From positions 1-64,000 of the forward strand of contig NZ_PDLO01000001.1 of the NCBI RefSeq assembly GCF_002631205.1: a stretch of 64,000 bases of DNA, read 5' to 3'. The translations under genes and the position numbers were made by a program. Below the pieces are notes generated by a model. It worked only from the letters and a program-made list of their open reading frames with translations. It did not search any database and had not been told where the DNA came from. Of this stretch, positions 18,241 to 25,807 are shown piece by piece. The stretch comes from Neolewinella marina. Its GTDB lineage: Bacteria; Bacteroidota; Bacteroidia; Chitinophagales; Saprospiraceae. How positions within the stretch are numbered: the stretch's first letter is position 1; each line of letters begins with the position of its first letter.

Positions 18241-19928
18241 GGCTGCTGGCAATCGGCTTACTGCTCTCCCTCACGGCTACGGGGCAACCCCTCTTTACCG
18301 ACGTCACCGATTCGGTGGGCCTCGCCCACCAGTTCAAGGTGCACGAAGGGCTGTTCGGCGGCGGGGCCTGCGTGCTGGACTTTAACCAGGATGGATTTGA
18401 GGACATCTACGTAACCGGCGGACTGAACAGCGACCAGTTGCTGAGGAACAATGGCGACGGCACGCTGACGGACGTACTCGACGGATCAGGGCTGGAGCTC
18501 ACCCGCCACTTCGTCACCCAGGGCGCCGTTACCGCCGACGTGAACCGCGACGGCTACGACGACCTCTTCATCACCACGATCACCTCCAGCGACAGCCTGC
18601 AGATTATCCCGCGGGCCCGCAACCTGCTCTTCCTCGGACAGCCGGACCACACCTTCCGCGACGCTACGGAAGCCTACGGGCTGGTTCCCCTCTACTCCTT
18701 CAGTACCGGTGCCAGCTTCGGAGATTTCAACAACGATGGTTGGCCTGACCTCTACATCGGTAACTACTTCGTGGGCTACGAGGAGACGCTGGATCACATC
18801 AGTGACGCCACCATCGTCGGGGCAAATCAGACCGCCAACGGCTACCTCCTCCTGAACGACGAAGGCCGCCGCTTCGTCAACGTCTACGAGGAGTACGGTC
18901 TTTCCCACCGGGGTTTCGGGTTCGGCGGGGTGTTTACCGACTTCGACAACGACGGCGACCAGGACCTCTTCGTCAACCACGATTTCGGCTACAAGGCCAC
19001 CCCCAATCTGCTCCTCGAAAACCGCTATCCCCGCGAGGACTTCCGCGACATCGCCGAGGAGATGGGCCTGGACCTACGCATCAACGCCATGGGCTCCACG
19101 GTGGGCGACTGGAACCAGGACGGGCTGCTGGACTACTACGTCACCAACATCAAGTTCAATCACTTCCTGGTCGCCCAGGGGCCCGGCAAACCCTTCGTGA
19201 ACCGCGCCAAGGAGCTGGGCATGAACTACATCTCCATCAGCTGGGGGGCCAACTTCGCCGATTTCGACCACGACGGTGACCTGGACCTCTTCGTCTCAAA
19301 CGGGGACCTGAACCCGAACTGCGTGCCGATGGCCAACTTCTACTTTGAGAACCTCGGCGACCGCTTCCAGGAAAGTGGCCGGGCGGCCGGGGTAGCGGAT
19401 TACGGCATCGGGCGGGGCTCGGTAACCTTCGACCTGGAAAACGACGGCGACCTGGACATCTTCGCCGTCTGCCAGGGTCCCATCCTGGACGGCTACCCGG
19501 TACCTTCCGTGACCCGGCTGTTCCGCAACGACGGAGCCCGGGGCAACTGGCTGAAGATCGACCTGGTGGGTACTTCCGGAGACCTGCGGGGACTTGGCGC
19601 CCGCGCCACCGTCTACGCCGGCGGTCGCCAACTGCTGCGGGAAGTGGACGGTGGCGGCTCCAGCCACATCAGCCAGAACAGCCGCACCCTGCATTACGGC
19701 CTCGGAGACAGCGAACGGGTGGATTCCGTCGTCGTCCACTGGAACGGAGGTGCCCGCCAGGTCCTCTACGACCAGGACGTGAACCGGACCCTGACCATCA
19801 CCCAGGAACCCGCTGCCGAGCAAACCAAGCTCTGGTGGAGCCTGGTGGTGGGCGTCCTGCTCCTCGCCCTCTCCGTGGGGGCCATCATCTGGAAGCGTCG
19901 CCGGGCTGGCAGGGGCGGGCGACGCTAA
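18222..19928 (+). CDS. FG-GAP-repeat protein with ASPIC/UnbV domain and C-terminal membrane anchor, 568 aa
   Basis: The second ASPIC/UnbV protein of the operon; the ATG at 18222 lies inside the 3' end of the haloperoxidase gene. It has a cleavable signal peptide (..TATG/QPLF), seven or so FG-GAP motifs (DFNQDGFEDIYV, DFNNDGWPDLYI, DFDNDGDQDLFV, DFDHDGDLDLFV, DLENDGDLDIFA) forming one propeller, then the ASPIC/UnbV domain at ~440-525 (RGLGARATVYAGGRQL, SHISQNSRTLHYGLG, VVHWNGG). Unlike its larger paralogue it ends in a transmembrane helix (LVVGVLLLALSVGAIIW) and an Arg-rich tail, a topology expected of an inner-membrane anchor. Function unknown. Confidence 0.9.
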   Translation: MEKFKVRLLAIGLLLSLTATGQPLFTDVTDSVGLAHQFKVHEGLFGGGACVLDFNQDGFEDIYVTGGLNSDQLLRNNGDGTLTDVLDGSGLELTRHFVTQGAVTADVNRDGYDDLFITTITSSDSLQIIPRARNLLFLGQPDHTFRDATEAYGLVPLYSFSTGASFGDFNNDGWPDLYIGNYFVGYEETLDHISDATIVGANQTANGYLLLNDEGRRFVNVYEEYGLSHRGFGFGGVFTDFDNDGDQDLFVNHDFGYKATPNLLLENRYPREDFRDIAEEMGLDLRINAMGSTVGDWNQDGLLDYYVTNIKFNHFLVAQGPGKPFVNRAKELGMNYISISWGANFADFDHDGDLDLFVSNGDLNPNCVPMANFYFENLGDRFQESGRAAGVADYGIGRGSVTFDLENDGDLDIFAVCQGPILDGYPVPSVTRLFRNDGARGNWLKIDLVGTSGDLRGLGARATVYAGGRQLLREVDGGGSSHISQNSRTLHYGLGDSERVDSVVVHWNGGARQVLYDQDVNRTLTITQEPAAEQTKLWWSLVVGVLLLALSVGAIIWKRRRAGRGGRR

Positions 19929-19933
19929 TCACC

Positions 19934-19941
19934 TACCTTTG
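19934..19941 (+). promoter_or_regulatory. -7 element TACCTTTG for the RluA-family gene
   Basis: A perfect TAnnTTTG, starting 5 nt after the stop of the upstream gene and ending 7 nt before the ATG at 19949. The mRNA would be leaderless. Confidence 0.55.
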
Positions 19942-19948
19942 CGGCCGC

Positions 19949-21655
19949 ATGACGGCCACCGATACTTACCTGCACCCCCTCCCGCCGGAAGCCCGGGCAC
20001 TTACTCCCCCGCCCCGCTTCACATTTCCCTTTTACTACCGCCCCCACCCCCTGGCCGTGGCGGCCGCCCGTGACCTGCAGCGAGAACTGCAGGAGCCTCG
20101 CTCCTGGAGCTATGGGTTCGGCCTGGATGAAGGATCCACCGGTGAAAAGGGCAAGATGTTTGGCGTCCTGGTGGTCCGCACCGGGGATGGCGAACTGGGC
20201 TACCTGGCCGCCTATTCCGGAAAACTGGCCGACAGCAACCACTTGCCTGGCTTCGTACCCCCGGTATACGACCTCCTGGACGAATCCGGCTTCTACCGCC
20301 GGGGCGAGCAGGAAGTCGACGCCGTAACCCAGCAGATCGAGGCCCTGGAAACCGCCGACGACTACCGAACCGCCCGTGAGGATCTCGAGCGCACGATCCG
20401 GGAAACGGACGAAGCACTGCGGACCGAGCGCGCCGCGGTCAAACAGGCCAAGGCGGACCGCAAGCGGAAACGGGAGGAAGCGGCCAAAACTCTCGACGCC
20501 CAGCAGTTCGCCCAACTCGACACGGAGCTTTCCGCCGAAAGCATCCGCCGCAGCTACGGACTCAAGGACCTCACCCGCGCGCTGCGCCACCGGGTGACCC
20601 TGGCGGAGGAGCGGCTGCGGACCTTCACCGACCGCATCGAGCAACTGCGTGAGCTCCGCAGGAATATGTCCAACGACCTCCAGCAACGCATCTTTCGGGA
20701 GTACACCTTCCTGAATGCGGAGGGCGGCGAACGGGGCCTGGGAAGCATCTTTTCCGACACCGTAATGGGGGTTCCCCCGGCCGGGGCCGGTGAGTGCGCC
20801 GCTCCTAAGCTACTGCAGTTCGCCTACGCCAACGGGCTCCACCCTGTGGCGCTGGCCGAATTCTGGTGGGGGCAGGCGCCCGCATCGGAGATTCGCCAGC
20901 ACGGACACTACTACCCGGCGTGCCGCGGGAAGTGCGAACCCATCCTCGGCCACATGCTTGAGGGTCTGGCTGTCGACCCCAACCCCTTGCTAGTCAACCC
21001 CGCCCGGGGCAAGCGGCTGGACATCGTCTACGAAGACCACGATCTGCTGGTGGTGGACAAGCCCCACGAATTTCTTTCCGTGCCCGGCAAGCACATCGAG
21101 GACTCCGTCTGGCTGCGCATCCGCCAGCGCTACCCGGAGGCTTCCGGCCCGTTGATCGTCCACCGGCTGGATATGTCCACCAGTGGCTTGCTGCTCGTGG
21201 CCAAGCGACAGGAAATCCACAAGAAGTTGCAGCGGCAGTTCTTCCGCCGCACCGTCGAGAAGCGATACGTAGCCCTGGTGGATGGCGTAATTGACACGGA
21301 GCGGGGAACCATTGACCTGCCGCTGCGGGGCGACCTCGTAGACCGGCCGCGGCAGATCGTCTGCCCGGACCACGGGAAAGTCGCCCGTACCCACTGGGCC
21401 GTGCGGCGGCGCAACGGGACTACCACGGTGGTTGATCTCTGGCCGCTGACCGGGCGCACCCACCAGCTGCGGGTGCACTGTGCCCACCCGGCGGGACTGG
21501 GGGCTTCCATCGTGGGCGATGACCTATACGGCCGCCCGGGCGACCGGCTTTACCTGCAAGCCGACTGGATAGCGTTCGTCCACCCCACCACGAAGGAACG
21601 GATGGAATTCAACTCCGCCCTACCCTTCCTCACTGAGGTAAGCGGCGCGGACTAG
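19949..21655 (+). CDS. RluA-family pseudouridine synthase with long N-terminal extension, 568 aa
   Basis: Converts specific uridines of rRNA or tRNA to pseudouridine. The catalytic domain is the last ~220 residues: IVYEDHDLLVVDKPHEFLSVPG, HRLDMSTSGLLLVA with catalytic Asp408, RTVEKRYVALVDG and LTGRTHQLRVH. The first ~340 residues are an extension with a charged coiled coil at ~125-245 (many Glu, Lys, Arg) and a Cys-containing segment CRGKCEPILGHML. This longer form of the RluA family is known, but the role of the extension is not. No S4 domain is seen. The gene is monocistronic and convergent with the epimerase gene, eight bases apart. Confidence 0.85.
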   Translation: MTATDTYLHPLPPEARALTPPPRFTFPFYYRPHPLAVAAARDLQRELQEPRSWSYGFGLDEGSTGEKGKMFGVLVVRTGDGELGYLAAYSGKLADSNHLPGFVPPVYDLLDESGFYRRGEQEVDAVTQQIEALETADDYRTAREDLERTIRETDEALRTERAAVKQAKADRKRKREEAAKTLDAQQFAQLDTELSAESIRRSYGLKDLTRALRHRVTLAEERLRTFTDRIEQLRELRRNMSNDLQQRIFREYTFLNAEGGERGLGSIFSDTVMGVPPAGAGECAAPKLLQFAYANGLHPVALAEFWWGQAPASEIRQHGHYYPACRGKCEPILGHMLEGLAVDPNPLLVNPARGKRLDIVYEDHDLLVVDKPHEFLSVPGKHIEDSVWLRIRQRYPEASGPLIVHRLDMSTSGLLLVAKRQEIHKKLQRQFFRRTVEKRYVALVDGVIDTERGTIDLPLRGDLVDRPRQIVCPDHGKVARTHWAVRRRNGTTTVVDLWPLTGRTHQLRVHCAHPAGLGASIVGDDLYGRPGDRLYLQADWIAFVHPTTKERMEFNSALPFLTEVSGAD

Positions 21656-21663
21656 GCCCTGGG

Positions 21664-22710
21664 TCAGGTGCCCAGTCCGGGGAGTCCGTTGGGGATGAGC
21701 ACGCCGCGGTCGAGGTGGAAAAGGTGGCTGAAGGGGTCGACCTTGAAATCCAGGTGGCCGTCCAGGTCGGCGTAGGCAATATTGGGTCGGCTGAGGGCGA
21801 AGTGGAGACCCGCTCCGATGCCGAGTCCGCATTCGTCCAGGCAGCCCACCATCACGTCGTTCGCGGCCGATTTGGCCACGCTGTTGATGTGGAGGGCCGG
21901 CCAGATGCCGCCCACCTTCTGCAGCTTGATGTTGATCATGTCGGTCAGCTCGTGCTGGGTCAGCCGGAAGGCATCGGCCAGCGTTTTGAGGCTCTCGTCG
22001 GCCATCACCGCGATGGGGGAATCCCGCGTAAGGGTACCCATCACAGCTTCCTCGTTGATGCTGGTGGGCTGCTCCAGGATGTCAACGCCAAGCAACTGGG
22101 CCGCGCCGATGAAGTGTAGTGCCTGCTCCAACGTATACCCCTGGTTGCCGTCGAACCGCAGGCGAATGTCCGGAAATTCCTTGCGGACCATGCGGACGCG
22201 GGAAATGTCTTCCTCGACGTCCAACCCGCCCTTGATCTTGATGATGCCAAATCCCTGGGAGACGAATTCCCGCGCCTTGACCATGGTTTCCTTTAAGGGG
22301 AGAATGCCGATGGTGATGCTGGTGGCGATCCGGTTGCGGTAGCCACCGAGGAATTGGTACAACGGCACCCCCGCGGCCTTGGCCACCAGGTCGTAGAGCG
22401 CGTTGTCGACCATGGCCAACGCCGAGCTGCGGACCTGCGGCCGCAGTTCCTCTACCAACCGCGCGTAGTGGAAGGGCTTGGCGTTGGTAAGGGCGGGTAC
22501 GATGCTTTCACTAATGGCCCGTTCCACGTCCTCGGGCCGCTCGTTGGTGACGGCCACGTCCGGCGCCGCGCATCCGTATCCTACGATGCCGGTATCCGTC
22601 ACCAGCCGCAGGGCGAAATTCGTGGCCTTGCCGATCGTCTCGTAGGCGATGGTGTAGGGCTCGATCAACTCAAGATCGTAGCGCTCGTATTCAATGTGGG
22701 TTATCCGCAT
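21664..22710 (-). CDS. Enolase-superfamily dipeptide epimerase / DgcA-like racemase, 348 aa
   Basis: Members of this muconate-lactonizing-enzyme subgroup epimerise L-Ala-D/L-Glu dipeptides; the DgcA subgroup racemises N-acetyl-D-glutamate. The catalytic set is visible: Lys158-x-Lys160 (KIKGG), metal ligands Asp187 (DGNQG), Glu213 (EQP) and Asp238 (ADES), the second base region KLQK (262-265), and LDECGLG (291-297). It is the last gene of a three-gene minus-strand operon and overlaps the DUF1611 gene by 20 nt. Because that partner is DgcN-like, an N-acyl-D-glutamate substrate is favoured over murein dipeptide, but this is an inference from context. Confidence 0.88.
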   Translation of the reverse strand: MRITHIEYERYDLELIEPYTIAYETIGKATNFALRLVTDTGIVGYGCAAPDVAVTNERPEDVERAISESIVPALTNAKPFHYARLVEELRPQVRSSALAMVDNALYDLVAKAAGVPLYQFLGGYRNRIATSITIGILPLKETMVKAREFVSQGFGIIKIKGGLDVEEDISRVRMVRKEFPDIRLRFDGNQGYTLEQALHFIGAAQLLGVDILEQPTSINEEAVMGTLTRDSPIAVMADESLKTLADAFRLTQHELTDMINIKLQKVGGIWPALHINSVAKSAANDVMVGCLDECGLGIGAGLHFALSRPNIAYADLDGHLDFKVDPFSHLFHLDRGVLIPNGLPGLGT

Positions 22711-23779
22711 GGGAGCGAAGGTAGCGCGAAATCAGCTGCACCAATTCTCCGCTGCCGTGGGCGAGGACATCGAAACAGGGCAACCCCGTTTCCTCGGTCA
22801 CCTGCTGGCAGGCGGCCGCGATTTCGTCCGCCTTGAGTCCTTCGTGGTTCAGGGTTACGGCCAAGACTTCCCGCCCGGAAACCACCTTGATGGCGTTAAT
22901 CTGCTCCTGCAGGGGATGCAGGGGGTAGCCCGGAAAACCGTCATATTCCTTGCGGGTGGGCGCGTGCTGCAGGATGACGTAGTCGGGGCGTCCGGCGGCC
23001 AGGATCTCGAAGCCCCCCGGGTAGGCGGGGTTCATCAGCGAGCCTTGTCCCTCGATCACGATGGCGTCGGGCTTTTCGTTGCGGTAGGCACTCACCACGG
23101 CGTGCTCGATCTCTCCGGAAACGAAATCGTTGATGCAGCTGTCCATGATCATGGAATACTTCGCGCCCTGCATCCAGCCGGTTTGCCCGGTACCGATCAT
23201 CTCGGCGCGGTAGCCCGCCTCCTGCAGCCCGTGGACGATCAGCCAGGCAGTGGTGCGCTTGCCGATGGCGGAGTCGGTGCCGAGGACGGCCAGCTTGAGG
23301 CAGTCTACGGATTCGATGTCGCCGGTAAAGAAGTGCAGCTGGTCGCGGTCCGGTGTTTTGCGCACGTCGCGCACCTGCACCCCGTGATCGCGGGCCGCTT
23401 CCATCAGGGAGGGGTCGTTGGAGATGAAGTCGTGGAGGCCGCTGTCGACGTTGAGTCCCGCGGCGATGGCTTCCCGGACGGCCTCCCGCCCCGCCTGCGA
23501 AAGGCGGCCACCATCCGGGGCCAGTCCGATGACGAAGTAGCGCGGCGGGGCCGTGCTTTTCGCCAGGGCATCCTGCAGGTTGGCATACACGGGGATGCCG
23601 TTGGGCTTGCCGTCGAGTACCGTACCGCTGTCCTGCCCGGCGTACCGCTGGTCGATGATGCCCAGTACCCGGTAGCGCTTCGTGAAGCGGGCCAGGCCGT
23701 GGGCGGTTTTGCCGTTCGGCGTATTGAAGGCGCCGTCGGCGTAGACGATGGCGTTTCCGTCAAGGGGTTCCTGTTGCAT
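22691..23779 (-). CDS. DUF1611 protein, DgcN-like D-glutamate N-acetyltransferase, 362 aa
   Basis: DUF1611 proteins include DgcN, reported to N-acetylate D-glutamate before racemisation by DgcA in marine Proteobacteria and haloarchaea. The protein has an N-terminal Rossmann-like part (to ~145), then a P-loop-like GTDSAIGKRTTAW at 167-179 and the conserved GTGQTGWMQG and IVIEGQGSLMNPAYPGG segments. Length fits the family. It lies 9 nt after the PLP-enzyme gene and overlaps the epimerase gene, so the three are almost certainly cotranscribed. The pairing of DUF1611 with the epimerase is the strongest clue to function; acyl donor and true substrate are not visible. Confidence 0.82.
   Translation of the reverse strand: MQQEPLDGNAIVYADGAFNTPNGKTAHGLARFTKRYRVLGIIDQRYAGQDSGTVLDGKPNGIPVYANLQDALAKSTAPPRYFVIGLAPDGGRLSQAGREAVREAIAAGLNVDSGLHDFISNDPSLMEAARDHGVQVRDVRKTPDRDQLHFFTGDIESVDCLKLAVLGTDSAIGKRTTAWLIVHGLQEAGYRAEMIGTGQTGWMQGAKYSMIMDSCINDFVSGEIEHAVVSAYRNEKPDAIVIEGQGSLMNPAYPGGFEILAAGRPDYVILQHAPTRKEYDGFPGYPLHPLQEQINAIKVVSGREVLAVTLNHEGLKADEIAAACQQVTEETGLPCFDVLAHGSGELVQLISRYLRSHADNPH
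22716..22723 (-). promoter_or_regulatory. Possible internal promoter element TACCTTCG before the epimerase
   Basis: On the minus strand TACCTTCG ends 5 nt before the epimerase ATG, at the same distance seen for other genes here, although it lies inside the 3' end of the DUF1611 coding region. It may allow separate transcription of the last gene. Confidence 0.25.
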
Positions 23780-23788
23780 AAAACTGGA

Positions 23789-24841
23789 CTATCGTTTGGC
23801 GGTCAGTACCGCCACGCTTAAAGATTGTTCATCATCCGGCCGCTCGGTAAGGGCGATCAGTCCCGCGGTAGAGGCCGGTAATACCTGCAAGGCTTCTTTC
23901 TGGCTCAGGTAGGTAGACATCCGCTTCATCTTGTAGTCCGAGATGTGGAAGGCGGCACCCCGGCTGGCGTACAGGGCGTCGAGTGCCTCCTGCCCGTCGA
24001 AGCTGTGCCAGTTGATGAGGGGTTCGTTGATCTTCGTTTCCCGGATTTCGGCGGGCCGCAAATCTACGCAGCGCCGGTTGCCCGCAAGAAAAGAAGTGAT
24101 GATGGGGTTCTTGTCGGTGGAGGAGGCGGCGACCATCCGCGGCAGACCGGTGGTGTGTCCCTGATCTCGCAGTCGCTCAAACCCCTGGTAGATGCCCGCC
24201 AGCAGGGTACCATTGGAGACGGGCACGGCCACCTCGTCGGGCAGGCGCCCCAGGGTAGACAGGATTTCGTCTGCGATGCCGGAATAGGCCCGCAGCTGCA
24301 GGTCGGTATTGCCGTTTCCGGGGTTGGCATTGTACCACCCCCGCACCCGGGCCTGCTCGTTGCTGTAGGCCACTATGTCTTCGTAGGTCCCCGGGGGGCG
24401 GTGGATCCTCGCTCCCAGGGTTTCCATTTCAGCCAGCCGCTGGGTGTGGTAGCCAGCCGGAATGTAGATCTCGCAGTCCAGTCCCGCCAGTTTGGCTGCC
24501 AGGGCAACGGCCACCCCGTAGTTGCCACAGGTAGCCAGGGCTATCGTCCCCTGCCCCTCGATCAGGGCATCCTCTACGTGGGCAAAGGCGATGCGGTCTT
24601 TCTGGGTTCCCGTGGGATTGTCGCCCTCAAATTTCAGGTAGAGGTGAGCGCGGTTGAAGTCCCGCTCCAGTCCACGCGACCGCCGCAGCCAGGTGTCGCC
24701 AATCTCGTTGGCGATGAGTTCGGAGAAGGCGGCGATGCGTTCCAGTTGGGGGGCACCGCGGTTACTGCTCACCGCGGCCAGGTCCATGGCGCGGCGGGAT
24801 ACGGTGTTACTGGCCGTACGCACGGCGTCTCTTAAGGTCAT
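23789..24841 (-). CDS. PLP-dependent enzyme, fold-type II (threonine-synthase/TrpB-like), 350 aa
   Basis: A pyridoxal-phosphate enzyme of the tryptophan-synthase-beta fold. The PLP lysine is Lys81 in FEGDNPTGTQKDR; TCGNYGVAVA is the substrate/cofactor loop that follows, and PVSNGTLLAG is a likely phosphate-cradle segment. The start is the ATG at 24841; a GTG two codons upstream is possible. It is short for a threonine synthase and lacks the extra domains, so lyase, racemase or ammonia-lyase activity on an amino acid are all possible. As first gene of the operon with DgcN- and DgcA-like proteins it is likely to act in the same D-amino-acid or dipeptide pathway. The exact reaction is not known to me. 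Confidence 0.75.
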   Translation of the reverse strand: MTLRDAVRTASNTVSRRAMDLAAVSSNRGAPQLERIAAFSELIANEIGDTWLRRSRGLERDFNRAHLYLKFEGDNPTGTQKDRIAFAHVEDALIEGQGTIALATCGNYGVAVALAAKLAGLDCEIYIPAGYHTQRLAEMETLGARIHRPPGTYEDIVAYSNEQARVRGWYNANPGNGNTDLQLRAYSGIADEILSTLGRLPDEVAVPVSNGTLLAGIYQGFERLRDQGHTTGLPRMVAASSTDKNPIITSFLAGNRRCVDLRPAEIRETKINEPLINWHSFDGQEALDALYASRGAAFHISDYKMKRMSTYLSQKEALQVLPASTAGLIALTERPDDEQSLSVAVLTAKR

Positions 24842-24847
24842 ATTCAC

Positions 24848-25066
24848 AAGGGGTCTGCCCCTTCAACCCCCATCGCGGCACAAGGTTTGGGCGGCGGCGT
24901 CCCTTGCGGGGCGCGGGTGCCATAAAAAGAGGCGGTGCCGGGCGGGTTTGATTCCCGGGAGCCAGCGGCACGTCATGGTCTGTAATAGCCTCGTTCACGG
25001 ATAGCCGTTTTGGTAGGCACAACCACCAATATCCGGCCCGGTTCTGGGTGCAAATTGTTATTTGCG
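24848..25066. other. Spacer before the tandem array
   Basis: GC-rich non-coding DNA upstream of the PLP-enzyme operon. It presumably holds that operon's promoter, but no clear TAnnTTTG was found. Short plus- and minus-strand ORFs here lack coding character. Confidence 0.4.
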
Positions 25067-25749
25067 GGCCTCCCGGGCCGTCGGGCCTGTGGGCTGGCGC
25101 TTACAGCTTTCCAAACGCCGGGCCATAGGCCCGACAACCCGGTGATGCATCCGGCACGGAATGGCATGATCAAGAAGAACTGCAGGCTCGGGTATGGGCC
25201 TTCGGGCCTGTGGCACGGCGTATACAGGATACCCAACGTCGGGCCACAGGCCCGACTACCCGGTGTTGCGTCGGGTGCGTACTGTCATGCCAGATTGGAC
25301 TGCAGGCTCGGGTACGGGCCGTCGGGCCTGTGGGCTGGCGTATACAGCTTTCCAAACGTCGGGCCACAGGCCCGACAACCCGGTGATGCGTCCAGCGCGT
25401 AATGGCATGCTCAGGATTAACTGCAGGATTGGGCACGGGCCGTCGGGCATGTGGCCCGGCGTATACAGTTCTTCCAACGTCGGGCCACAGGCCCGACAAC
25501 CCGGTCATCAGCCCGGCAAATACTGTCATGCTCAGGATTAACTGCAGGATCGGGTGTGGGCCGTAGGGCCTGCGGCCCGGCGTATACAGCTTTCCCAACG
25601 TCGGGCCACAGGCCCGACTACCCGCTGATCAGCCCGGCGAATACTGTCATGCCAAGTTGGACTACAGGCTCGGGTATGGGCCGTCGGGCCTGCGGCCCGG
25701 CGGATACTTCTCTTCCAACGTCGGGCCACAGGCCCGACAACCCGGTGCC
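25067..25749. repeat. Six tandem copies of a ~120-bp palindrome-bearing repeat
   Basis: Units start near 25067, 25187, 25307, 25428, 25549 and 25669, a period of 120-121 bp; the last is cut at about 25749. Each unit has a CTCGGGTATGGGCC-like head, then GTCGGGCCTGTGGC and its inverse GCCACAGGCCCGAC about 25-30 bp apart around GGCGTATACAGC, then an AACCCGGTGATGCG tail and a variable ATGGCATGCTCAGGATTAACTG-type part. The arms co-vary partly and are the best kept portion. ORFs on both strands through the array are by-products of its 120-bp (multiple of three) period. Confidence 0.9.
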
Positions 25750-25783
25750 AGGTCACAATGAGGACACAAATGCCCCGCCTCCG

Positions 25784-25791
25784 TACCTTAC
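25784..25791 (+). promoter_or_regulatory. -7 element TACCTTAC for the dienelactone hydrolase gene
   Basis: TACCTTAC lies 16 nt before the ATG at 25808 and just after the last repeat unit. Confidence 0.4.
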
Positions 25792-25807
25792 TAAAAAACT
25801 GACCGCC

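Noticed and set aside
25010-25598. Several overlapping ORFs on both strands through the repeat array
   Set aside because: The 120-bp period keeps frames open; the products are repeated GRRACGPAYTA-type words, without sign of selection on protein.
25067-25749. CRISPR array
   Set aside because: The whole 120-bp unit is repeated and there are no unique spacers or cas genes.
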